Positions 45,531 to 56,868 of a DNA stretch of 64,000 nt are shown here, one piece after another (positions within the stretch are counted from its first letter, which is position 1; each line of letters opens with the position of its first letter). The notes under the pieces are model-generated. The model had not been told where the DNA came from and made no database searches. It worked only from the letters and a program-made list of their open reading frames with translations. The position numbers were made by a program, and so were the translations under genes. The stretch comes from Bisporella sp. PMI_857. Its lineage: Eukaryota; Ascomycota; Leotiomycetes; Helotiales; Helotiaceae. The stretch lies in contig JAJSPD010000083.1 in assembly GCA_021307315.1 (NCBI GenBank), positions 1-64,000 of the forward strand, written 5' to 3'.

Positions 45531-48017
45531 ATGTACTCTTGAGTCCTTCCATATCGGCGACTTTCATTCAACCGGTTCTCCGACAAAAAGGATTGCAATT
45601 GGAAAAGATGGACTCAGAAACGTACTGACCTTGACCATTCCTGTAAGGTGAATTGAGTCATCCAGATGGTTGAGTCATACATGCCTACCAGGGTGATGTT
45701 GAAGTCTTCTGCCAGGACAGCTACAAGTTTAAGAGGGCCACTTGCCGATAAAAACATGGGCCTTAAAAGGCGACTTCCTCTGTACTAAAAATGATATACA
45801 TCCCATCAGCAGCTTTTATAATTTAGATTTGATTTCTCTTTCAAGTTCCGGACCGCAGTGTACGAATTTTTGGAGATGCGACAGGAGGTGATGTAAGTAT
45901 CTCCGAACATCTCCTCCCCTCGTTCTAATCACCGGCAATCAAGAACGTGGATTATTAGAGGTTAGTTCGCCGACTTCCACGGACAAAAAATTGCATTCGA
46001 CACCCGTTATATTGCGTTTCTTTAATTTGAGTCGTAGTGTATTAATCTGTGATACTATGAGCAGCCTATATACTCCCGTGGGAAATTTAATTAAGGCACA
46101 TTCCGCCAACATTTCGCAAGAGATTATAGGACCAGCGAGGCCTGCAAAGCGAAGCTTGTTTGGCAAACTCTTGCAGCCTTGATCATACTCGTGGCTGTGG
46201 ATGTGCTTCCAAATGCAGGTTAGAGATTCATACGGTGGTGATGGATGGGGACCGTGACTCGCGGTTGAACTCTAAGAGCTTATTCACAGATCTAGCCAGG
46301 CACACTGAAGAACATGAATTGGATACAAAGACGAGCCCGATGGTTAGGCAACAGCAAAGAAGCGGGTATTTGTCTTATAAATGCGAATATAGAGGCTAAG
46401 CTGAGGCTCCGGATTGCGCCATTTGTCCGATTGGCGAATGCCATCGTCTCCGAACTTGTTGCTTTCTGCGTGATGCCTTGCCAAAGAAGGTGGATATCAT
46501 GGCCGCCACCAATTTCTAGGCACATCAATTACCTGATAAGCGCAGAGCAAAGTTGCAACTACCCCATACGGGCAACAAGGCCAAAACCATGTGCCTCATA
46601 AGTACCCAAATATAGTGGCGCTTTGTTGGAATAAATCCATACCATCACTATTATTAGCCGTGATTGCTAAGTGGACAACTGGCGACTTCGGCTATTTTAA
46701 AAGCCTCTTAGGGCATCTATTCATACATCTCGACATACATTTTACGAGTACATTTCCACTAATACTTCTCTGGAGCATAACAGTGGCCCAAAGAGCGTTC
46801 TTCACCTTTGTAGGCGACCTCGAATTGGCCACTCAGTAGCGAGGAAGTTCCTATATCAGGGGCATAAAATCGCCATCGGCAGGCGGAACGCCCAAGATAT
46901 TGCAGACTCTGTAGGTTTGGATGGCGTTGCTCTTGTGTATTTTGGTGTGACGAAGTAGGAATTGGTCGAAGCCTTGTTCCGTGATGTCGTGTCAAGATTG
47001 AGAATTCCGAATGTTGCCGTGTATAATGGTAAGCCTCAGGTTTGCGGGAGATGGTGTGCAAGATCCCAAATTCTGCACTATCACAGATTGCAGAATTCAT
47101 GGCGCTAACTTGGATGTTTGTCCTATAAACTACGACGGGCAAGGTGACACTATTCCAGTCAACCACTGTCGCCGTGACACTTGGCTCCGGTATGGCCGCA
47201 CTGGCCTATCTTATATCGGTTTAGGCTCTAGCATACAATGCAGCTGCGTCCAGCTACGTGGGTCTACTCGCATCTTACTCTACTTCTCAGAGATCTAGGT
47301 TTAAGAAGTTGATGCCGAATCATCCTCAACTAAATAGATTCTACTATGCTTCGAAAGTGACAGCCGAGGGCACATGATATAAGTGGCAAAGACACGGAGA
47401 CTTATACTGGAAGGTGGTCAATGGGTGAATGGGGCTGAAAAGCTGAGATTTGAGGTTTGTGGTGAATTAAGATGGTGGTGTGACAGATAGGGAGGAGAAA
47501 TGACTGCTGCTTGCATACAGATTGGGCAGACTTGCTTTGACCTCTCAATTCCTGCATCGTTCTGTCGTGACAATTTCCTACTTTCAGCTAGATTATTTTC
47601 TAGTGTTAGATTTGCTTCAATTTTAACATCACTGCTTCGAACTCCTGAAGCCATTTTTGTAATTCAATCCTCCAATTCCGGACCGTGACTGTAAAATCCT
47701 CTTCTGGCTGCTACGCTAGAAATTCCATATCGCACGATACAAAGTCCCAACTTCTATAAATGGCATCTAATCTTTCTACACTAGTTTGTGATTTCCCATC
47801 TGCCTGTTTGCAATAGAATTTTGGGCCTTAACCCGCTCCTCACTCTCTCAATGCCCTATCAAAGCTCCCAAACTAGGAATAAGCCAGGCACGGATATTCT
47901 TGGCATAGAAACCCAGAATTTTGAAATTATTGCGTTCGGCAAATAGTAAATACAGTACCTGTCGAGTGAATTATTCTTTGTCATTGCGGAAAGCTTCCAC
48001 GGAGTGCTTACTTTAGC
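45531..48017. other. long stretch without a supported gene
   Basis: About 2.5 kb holds only short overlapping frames. A minus-strand piece near 47690-47600 reads NWRIELQKWLQEFEAV but is then broken by stops. The stretch fits relic DNA beside the tryptophan synthase pseudogene. Confidence 0.4.
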
Positions 48018-48400
48018 TTAACTGTGAATGGGGGATTTGATAATATCTTGACTGTGATTGTACTGTTGAGAACTAAATTGAAGTCGTAAAAAGTGTTCTG
48101 CCAACAATTCCAAGGCAGTGTGAAAGATTCGCTGATATTGACCAGACTTTCTGCCCATGTAAATTGAACACGGCTGTAATTGTCCCTCATACGTAGCTTC
48201 CCCTTTGGAAGAAGTAGACTCCAACCAGGTTTCAACGGATTCGAGAGCACCTTGCTTTTTTGCGTCTACTGAATTTATTGTGCCAGATGGATCGTTGCAA
48301 TCAGTGAACAGAGTAGTACCTACACAAGGAGTACCAGGCCCCGACACGGCTGTCTGCTGCGAATATGCGGTCTATCTTGCCGTCCATAGAGTTCCCTGGA
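48018..48400 (-). pseudogene. coding-like segment, unidentified
   Basis: An open minus frame starts after a TAG near 48392 and reads plausibly as protein (SGPGTPCVGTTLFTDCNDPS, KKQGALESVETWLESTSS, QLQPCSIYMGRKSGQYQR) with three Cys. A second frame over the same DNA (48250-48008) also looks protein-like near its end. No start codon, signal peptide or complete splice chain is found. It may be a remnant of a small secreted-protein gene. Confidence 0.25.
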
Positions 48401-48683
48401 GCGCGGAAGATCTAGCCACCAAAGCAACCTCGTTCCTTTGCCTTTCTACTCCTTTTCTCTCTCTCGGGTAGATAGATTCTATTCCAACTCTCCAAATCAA
48501 ATAGATATACCCTATTCAGATATATGACTTCCTATTCTATTAAATACAATACTGGTCTGATGTGAGGGGCTTGCTGCAAATTATGTCCAAGCCATGAATA
48601 TTCAAACGAATGACTCTATCTAAGCTCCTAGCGTCGTTTTCCCTAGGCTTAGCTTAGCAACTGGTAATCCTCCCAAAAGAACC

Positions 48684-48684
<1 letters not shown>

Positions 48685-48720
<36 letters not shown>
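48685..48720 (+). repeat. poly(A) tract of 36 bases
   Basis: An uninterrupted run of 36 A, preceded by CCCAAAAGAACCC. It lies between the 3' end of the bZIP gene and the unassigned segment. It could be slippage, or the tail of a retroposed sequence; I could not find a LINE or SINE body or a clear target duplication. Confidence 0.8.
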
Positions 48721-48723
<3 letters not shown>

Positions 48724-48871
48724 ACTTCATATTTACTCGCGGATGCAAGAGCGTAACAAAACGCGACCCTGCGAGACTTGTTTTCCAAAAAGACTGCAGT
48801 ACAAGGAAATGTGATCATAACAGCAAAGGAAAGAAAACCGGGGTCTGCAGATGCCTCGTTGTGCAATTTGT

Positions 48872-50982
48872 CTATACTGAGAATTCTGGAAGCTTGCTCC
48901 CTAAAGCTTTTATAGATTTCCCTTCCGCGACCTGCTTGAACGCTTCTTCAACCCACGCTAGCTCTATATCGCTATTTTGAAAAGTATCATGCGCAACTCG
49001 AAGAAAAAACCCAACCCCGTTCAATAAGTTCCTAGGGACTTCTCGGACATAGTATTCCAAACTTCTGCAAATGAGGCAGGCATAGTGGTATTTCTCAGGA
49101 AATGTTATATTATCCGGCCTAGTGTCTACTCCTAAAAGTATAACAAGAGCACTATAGTATATACACCTCGTGCGTATAAGTTGAGGGTCTGAGGAGGCGA
49201 AAACGGTTGGAGTAATAATCTCCCTGGTGATTGAATCTCGATACCGGAAATTTGGAAGGTAGTCTTTTGTATTAGCAGGAACTTCACGTATCTGGCCACT
49301 TGGGTACGATGCTACCCACTCTTTCTCCCACTGATGAAGACGGCGTTTCACGTCAGCAACAGCAGTCTGTAACAATGCTTGCTGATCTGATGCCTCAAAG
49401 GGTGATAGAACACCAGTTTTCAGATCCTTAGTAATGTTATCATACCGTTCAAGAAGAGCAGGGATATCCGCAACGTGGTCTAAGAGGCTTTGCATGAGGT
49501 CCTTTGGGAATGACTTGACTGACCATGGAATGGTCTTCCACGCTACGTTTGCAAGGAATGTTCGAGATCGGCATATCAGGGCAGTGGCGACCTAGCCGCG
49601 TTATTAGCACTAAAGTCTGTCTATCTCAGCGGTCAGGTTCTTACCCAGTGAGAGCGGTATTGAATATAACAAATATTTCCTAATCCCGACACATGTTCAG
49701 ATGGTCCACGAACTTCCAAAAGCTTTAGGGCCCCGATAAAGTGTTTGATAATAGATCCAGTACTTGAATGTTGTAGGCTCTAGCCATAAGGCAACGTAAG
49801 CGTTAATTTCTTGAGCACGATCTAGTTAAGTTACCTCGTAGGCCGTTAATACAATAACTGTAAGCAATACCCATATTGACCTACATTCCTCTGGAGATAA
49901 GAGTGCATTCCGCAGGGCATTTAGGACTTTGGAATATATTGTGCGTCCCGAAATAATTATTCCTAAGTCACCAACAACTTGTCCATAGTGCACGACACAC
50001 ACAGACCGAAATGCCATATCTAGAATCGGCGACGAGGTCCTTAAGGCTGCTGCGACCCGTATTAAGTCAGGGGCGCTATAGAAGTATGGCACAACTGGGT
50101 TATAGGCGTCTAAAAAGCGCTCTAGGAGCGCATCATAGACAGGGGTCTCCGGTATATGTCTAGGGAGTGGAGGCTCAGAAGAATAGTATATTTGCCCTTT
50201 GATTCCTAGATCTAAAAGAAGTTAGCTATTATCCCGAGACCAACAGGCATAATTCTATACTATGATACTCACCTTCTCTCCGAGTCCTTTCACGCCCCAG
50301 GATCTCTATCTTAGATATATTAGAATTATTATTAGACTTCTGTTCCAACATCTTCTTAGTACGATGGATTTGGGCAATACTGCTGCACCGACCAACGCTA
50401 GCTGCCTGTTCTTTATATTCTTGACCCAAATCGGGATGCGGTTGTTCAGCCGTCGCACTTACAAGCCGTTCTGGAATTGCTCCTGAAGCCTGCGTCTCTA
50501 AATAAAAAGGAAATGCTACAGTACTGTTACCAGTAACATCTTGCTCGGGACGCATTAGACTCGCGAGAGATGTGATAGTCTCATCCATTGGCTTGAGACT
50601 CTGACTAAGCCCAGGAGCTTGGTCTAGAATACCGCTAGCAAGAATTTTTTCTTGGAAGCCTAAAAATGCCTCACTAGCCTGAGATATTGCTTCCTTCATA
50701 CTTGAAACTTTGTGTTGGAGTGATAGGATGGTGTTTTCTTTGCGGAGTCTGAAATTCCTCTGTGCTTGTCTCATTTGGCTCCGGCGTTTCTGCTAAGAAT
50801 TAGGACTTATATTACTTGTCGCTGTGGAACGCACTTACATCAGCCGGAGTTCTATCGACCGTATCAAATCTTTGTTTCCCACGATGCCTCCTTGGGGTCT
50901 TGTCATTGCTACTATGTTGTCCCTTCGTTCCTAATGTCGACCTAATGATAAGAGCACGGCTTTCAGCGCTAGGGAGGGCCAT
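48872..50982 (-). CDS. bZIP transcription factor with fungal C-terminal regulatory domain
   Basis: Five exons close in phase: 50982-50839, 50792-50273, 50211-49835, 49779-49645 and 49591-48872, 631 residues. Introns are 46-61 bp. The basic region spans the first intron: DKRRSQMRQAQRNFRLRKEN, followed by a short leucine/valine heptad stretch (ILSLQHKVSSMKEAISQA). The rest resembles the helical domain found C-terminal in many fungal bZIP and Zn2Cys6 regulators: VYDALLERFLDAYNPVVPYF, FIGALKLLEVRGPSEHVSGL, ALICRSRTFLANVAWKTIPW and the end EGKSIKALGSKLPEFSV. It should act in the nucleus. No obvious target cluster lies beside it; the nearest neighbours are a HET pseudogene and a tryptophan synthase relic. 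Confidence 0.88.
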
Positions 50983-52349
50983 TGTTTCGGCGAATACATC
51001 CGTATGTACTTTAGCAGGCAACATTATTGTATCCACGGATCTAAGGCGTAGATTCTTCACACACGCCGCGAAAAGACAATTCAAATGAGATTGAGAGTGT
51101 GCAGTTTCTCAAGCTAGGCAAGAGATAGAGCTATTGGTCATATACTAGAAACTAACTTATGATAGCAGATCTTTCGCGATAGAATAGACTTGAAAGAGGT
51201 CACGTAGGCATAGAGAAGAGAATTTCATGCCACCTTTATATCTTTTTATAATCTTGGGTGGGAAAATGACATATCACATAGGCGCAGTTTCTAATATTAG
51301 AACGCTTGCGTTTTTGATAGCAATCGCCGATAGGGTGAAGTATTCTTTATGCCAACAAAGCTTTCTCTTCTAGTATTCAAGTAGGGTATGCTGGGAACAA
51401 AAGGAATCTGGTTTTGTCAGTGCGTCGGTCACGTGAGCCGAAATACCCTTGTATGGCAGGTAGTGCTAACGGCAGTCGCCGGATTGTGGCGCCAAGGGCG
51501 GCTGGCTACCTTACCAGTCCATTTTTTACTGTGTCTACAGACCGGCCATGGCGCTTGGCAATTTTGCCTTGCTCCCAGTCAGTAATCTCACAAAACAATT
51601 ATCAGAACGCTAATCCTTTACTTCTGGCAAATTTAAGTATACACTTCCACAAGTTTTACAACTCTCGGTTGTATGGTATTGGCTTTTTAATCGGGATTCA
51701 TGTTCGCCCAGGCTCGGCGCAGTAGTGTGCCGCTTTTGTTTTCGACTGGAGCCGACAAAAGGAATATGACTGGTACTGATCTTGCGTTATACAGCCTCGA
51801 CCCATTAGGTGATTGGGTTTTCCCAGAATAATGTTTCTCTCTACTTCGGTGCCATTCTACAGGTTTGATACGTGCCAGAAGGTGAATTGTAATTGGGGAC
51901 GCATCTTACACTTATAAGAGCCGAACAATCCACAACCCCTCACTCAGGGTATATTTTCGGTCTTAGCTTCTACTGCCAAGTATCCTTCAGGAAGATCTAT
52001 TTAGAGAAAGCAAGCCACTGATGTTGTCTGTGACACACGATGCAGGCTTAAAGGGACCACATAAGACAAGCCATACACGAACGATACCAAGCCACGTGAC
52101 GGAGTGGAACGTCATGGAGACCAGATACCTGGGAATAACCACATCGATAACAGGAACTAGCTTGCCGCAGGAGAGATTCCGTACAAATCACCTTATGCAG
52201 AGACAATCAGTGAGAATTCCGCTACCTTAAAATAGGGTTCCGCTACTTGGTGCGACTTTTAAATTGAAACGACGGCTCTGAGGACCACTGGTGGTATATT
52301 CGTTAACATTTTCGCACAGACCTCCGTTAACACAACTGAAAACAGTGAC
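50983..52349. other. intergenic region between divergent genes
   Basis: This holds the promoter side of the bZIP gene and of the HET pseudogene. Frames at 51388-51725 and 52021-52230 lack motifs. Confidence 0.4.
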
Positions 52350-55052
52350 TTGAAATGGAATCGTACCCCACTGCAGAATTCAGTGTTAAGAAAGAGGGCA
52401 CAGCATAACAGCCGCGATACTTCTAGGGATCACAACAATCCTACCAACAAGCGTCCTCGCCATACGTATCTCTCGTCAACCAATCAGCTTTGCAGTGAGT
52501 GTTCCCGCATACCCTTGGACAAAATCGACCGTGGATGAGCTATAAGGAACGAATTGATTGGCACGGTAAGCTGATCGTGAACGTTGGGAAACACTATCGG
52601 AATATCCCACTTTCTACGACTTATCTACTCTGCCGTCAACTACATTCTTCTGGGATAGAACCCTTTATCAAGAGTTTAGATCCCTTTCAATGGAAAGGGA
52701 GCTATTTTGGCGACCGAATACATATTTTCCGACACTTCCGACATCTTACCCATGTCAACGATTTCCAAACTCCAATAAACGTGCTCCGGAGAAACAATGC
52801 ACTATTTCACATCGCCGTTGTCCCATTCGGACGCGGGTGGCGAAATGACCTGAAGGCGTACATAGCGTCACACGGAATGGTTGTTGTTATATCCGAAGGG
52901 CGTCCGCAATCAGAAATTTTCGTTCCCCAACAAGTACCTGAAAAATTCGACCCTAATGTGGCTCTACTATGGTTAGAGTTCTGCAAGCATCACAAAAACC
53001 TTTGCAACCCAAAATCACCGAAGGTCAACAGAATGAAAGTAATTAACTGTGATTCTGAGGATTGGATCATCCGGGACCATCATCCTGTCGACAAATACGT
53101 GGCTCTCAGCTACGTATGGGGAAGCCCAGTCCTAAGTAAAACGCCAACATTGGCACTAACTGGGACCGAGACACCACAAAGAGAGGTATGTATAAATACC
53201 AAGGCGAAAGGGCTCCAGCCGATCGCTCACACCTCTCAACACATGCCGAATTCTCAACCGAATCTCATTTCGAATAAGCCCGATTCAAATCAGGCCTCGG
53301 CTATAGTAGTCAAGACAGCCCATTATGCTACCGCTATGCAAGAGAATAAATCAGTATCGAGGCTTCCCGACGGAATTCCACTAACTATTCGAGACGCCAT
53401 CCAGGTAGCTAAAGCCTTTGGCTACCGCTTCCTCTAGGTAGATAAGTATTGTGTCGATCAGAGTAGCGAAACCGAGAAGCAACAACAGTGTAGTCGCATG
53501 GGAGACATCTACGCTGGCTCGCAGGTAACAAATTTTTTGTACTGGGACTTGATTCATACCATGGGCTGCTAGGCGTAAGCTCGTGGCCCCGATTCTGGCA
53601 ACAACAATGTGCAGCAATCGGGAAGTACAAATTTATATTCACGATGCTTGACCCGCATATCTTCATTAACCAATCCAAATGGTCGACCAGAGGATGGACT
53701 TATCAAGAAGGGCAGTTTTCGACTCGCCGTCTATTCTTCACCGACTATCAAGTATATTTTGAATGTAACGCAATGAATTGCGTGGAAACCTTCAAGAGTA
53801 ACCTGAAAATTCTCTACATTCAGAGTGGCTAACGTGTTAGGGCCTATCACCGCGCCGGAAAATTTGTATGCGGTAACTCGAATAAATACTCTCATTTTAA
53901 CGTGAAGCGAAACAAAGCGAATCACCGCAAGATTGACACTATCCGCAGATGTCAATACCACATCTAGGAGTACACTAAGAAACAGTTGACGAATAAGGAC
54001 GATGTCTCGAACGCATTCGCAGGTATTGCTCACTTCTACGCCAAAACGACTGCAAAGATAGTTAGTTTAGCTGGAATATCCATTTTTTCCCTCAATTGCA
54101 ATGTCGGGGGACGCTAGGCGGGTACATCTGGACCACTTCAGCCACGCTCTGGCCTGGACACATCGTATACACAAGTTTAGTGAACCAAAGCTGAAGAATC
54201 CCAAATATCAGTCAGGGCTCACGTGCACGCCATTACCCTGGACTCTATACGACAATCCTAAGCCACAACGTAGGATAGGATTCCCGTTTTGGTCATGGGC
54301 TGGGTGGTTTGGCGAAATCGGATTAAGGGAAGACTTCCACTACTGCTGGACCAGTTACTTGAGCTCTGTACGGATAAATTTTCGAAGAGATAAACCAAAA
54401 TACTACGCACGGTTGAGTTAGCACAGTACAAGCATCTCATTATACAGAGGCTTCTTACAGCAGAAGAATTGCGTTTCGACGCATATGTCTTTAATTCTGA
54501 GAAGCTAAAATTTTAGGATAAAGATCTACACATGCCGCCCAAGCATATCCTTTCTAAGGCTATACACGTAAACTTATCGAGAGGACTTTATTCATTGGAG
54601 AAATTCCACCACAAGTTAATAGACAGAGAACTTGAGTGCTTGGTAATAGGAACTTATGGGGAACTCCGTGAGGATATCTTCAAAGCTATCCAAGCCGCGG
54701 ACAGGAAGGCTCCGAAGGCTCGCAGGGGACGGATAGGCCTATTTGAGCGCCTAGAGCCGGATGCCATTGTCTGTCTCGTTGTCCGTACAGTGGATGGTAC
54801 ATCCTTTCAAAGCAGACTCTTCAAAATTGAGTTTGAGGGCTTAGAAAGAGAACGTGCATTGCAGGCGTGGGATTTGGGTCCAAAAAGAAGTTTTACATTA
54901 AGGTAGATGTCAGGTTTCTCAAAGAATTTGCTACAGGAGATCGGGTGAAAAGAGCTTGGGTCTACCTACAGGTTGGACTGGCACACACTTGTGATCCGCA
55001 GAGTGCTTATATGCGTATGAAAGTCCAAACAGCATTAGGAGGCTATATATGA
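52350..55052 (+). pseudogene. HET-domain (heterokaryon incompatibility) gene, disrupted
   Basis: The order of motifs is that of a HET protein. An N-terminal CSECSRIPLDKID lies near 52510, then VDKYVALSYVWGS (about 53100), GIPLTIRDAIQVAKAFGYRF, VDKYCVDQ, INQSKWSTRGWTYQEG (about 53690), TKKQLTNKDDVSNAFAGI (about 54000), FSHALAWTHR and GFPFWSWAGWFG (about 54300). It is broken in several places. A TAG at 53435-53437 replaces the Trp normally found before VDKYCVDQ, a change of TGG to TAG. The frame shifts between 52500 and 52550, near 53830, near 54110 and near 54900. An intron at about 53525-53575 is still recognisable. HET proteins trigger cell death when unlike fungi fuse; this copy should be inactive. 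Confidence 0.88.
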
Positions 55053-55848
55053 TGGCGTAGACTACCGATAATACCCCTGACTAGAATTATGATTCTGTTA
55101 GGCGGACGACTGTTGCAACTACCGTATAATAATTCCATTCCGCCTGATGGGAAGGTAGAGCACCGAACGGTTTTCCTCTTTCTCAATATCATCTATAAAC
55201 ACGGTATCATAACCAACTTTACTGACCCTTATACACGGCTCTTTACCATCACATACCTATCTTACAAAGCCGTCTTCCGAAGGGAAGCACTTCAAGGTAT
55301 GAGAACGTTGATAGGCAGACCAGGTAGGGACTTAGTGTTGCGAGAGTGAGTAGAGGCGGGGGAAAAGTTGGGATATGGATTGGTTCCGGCCAACGCTCTT
55401 AATGGCAAGTATGCCTATTCGGCTGAGAAGCTCTGGGCCGATCTTAGCAACAGTGTCCAATGCCTACGTCTCGAAAAACTAACTTGACATATTAAAAAGC
55501 ATGTATCAAAGAGGCTTATATTGAGTCAAAAATTGAATTGAATGTAATAAAGTGAAAGACTTACCCGTGTCAAAATCAGCCCTCACTTTCTCAGCCGCAG
55601 AGCGTGTCCATAGTCATTAACTGCACCGTTATTCATACATTGCTGCTACCACACTTAAACAACTTCTTGCTCTTAAAGTCTAAAGTAGAGATGTTATCAC
55701 TTGCTTATTCTTGATGATGAGTACTTGTGGGAACATCTCGGCCTGCCAGCGGATTAGATTTTAAATCAGAGATCTGCAAGAGTACCTCCAAATATCCGAC
55801 ACATCCTTTCACTTACCATCGCCTGCCGTGTGGCGTCATATTCACGGG
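55053..55848. other. gene-free stretch downstream of the HET pseudogene
   Basis: A frame at 55089-55349 may be the last decayed part of the HET gene but has no motif. Otherwise nothing is seen. Confidence 0.35.
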
Positions 55849-56118
55849 GAGTGATACACGTCCTCCCCCCTTACTATACGTCCTCCCCCCCCCTTGTCTT
55901 TTGTCAACTTCCAACTTCAACTTCAACTTTTTTGTTAAAAAATATACTAATATGGGGGGTCAGACACCCCCCAAACCCCCCGAAACTAACCCTAACCATT
56001 GACTTTATTTACTTAGCAGTTGAAATTATGCCTTTTATTTAAAAAAAATCACATGATACTTTGCAAAATCACGAGAAAACTGGAGAAAAAGACAAGGGGG
56101 GGAGGACGTGTATCACTC
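55849..56118. mobile_element. MITE-like element with C-rich inverted ends
   Basis: The left end GAGTGATACACGTCCTCC (55849 on) is matched exactly by the right end read backwards from 56118. Both then continue into a C run and CCTTGTCTTTT. On the left a 19-bp partial duplication (TTACTATACGTCCTCCCCC) is inserted before that. The 270-bp element codes for nothing. Inside are a palindromic GGGGGGTCAGACACCCCCC (about 55954-55972) and two telomere-like units, CTAACCCTAACC. I see no target duplication at the edges, so the superfamily is open. Confidence 0.6.
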
Positions 56119-56868
56119 TCCAACCTATATACCACATAGGAGTGAGATTTAGTTGGGATTGCTGTGCCAATGTCTTTGTGGCTGGCTAAGATCTCCGGCG
56201 GGGAATTCCATTATTTCAATCTGCCAATGGAATGGAGCCATAGTTGAAAAACTGAGGGTAGGATTCTCATCTTGAATGCTGTTTATTGGCCCCTACAAAC
56301 TCTGACTGGTGTGGCTTGCAGCTTATTGGAATGTTGTGAAACAAACATCAAGTTCAGCACCCTTCTAAGCTGCGGGGTTGAACCACTAACATCCCGTAAC
56401 GGCTCGTCACGTTGTGGGAACACAAAGCAATCAGGGGTGGGGAACTCCCGCCTGCATAATATCGAGGCTAGCTGAATCAAAATTTTGGATTTGGGGTTGT
56501 AAAAAGAAGGCAATATGGCTCCAATATGTCAAATTTCGGATGTGATCTACATAATTTTATCACACTTAACCTATTAAAGAGTTGAAATTCGACCAACCCA
56601 GAACCTTGATTCATGACGGCCGCTTATCTCCATTTCCAATGGCTGGCTGATAGCTCTTTTCGTGGTATTCGTGTAGGAATGTTCCGATGATATTGAAGAA
56701 GATGAGTGCATCTCAGGGACTGTATAATCGCTTTTAGCCCCGTCACCTCATGGTCATTAAATTTAAGATTCTAAGAACCAAATTACTGGCTCCTTCGATC
56801 ACAGTCTTCTGCCTCTTCGGTTCTGCTCCTAAAGCCGAGTATACGCGAACACAAGATATTGCACCAAA
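56119..56868. other. upstream region of the multicopper oxidase gene
   Basis: No gene is seen; frames at 56272-56513 overlap on both strands. The last 300 bp is the likely promoter of the oxidase gene. Confidence 0.4.

Noticed and set aside
55983..56001. CTAACCCTAACC as evidence of a telomere or former chromosome end
   Set aside because: Only two units occur, inside a bounded inverted-repeat element and with genes on both sides.
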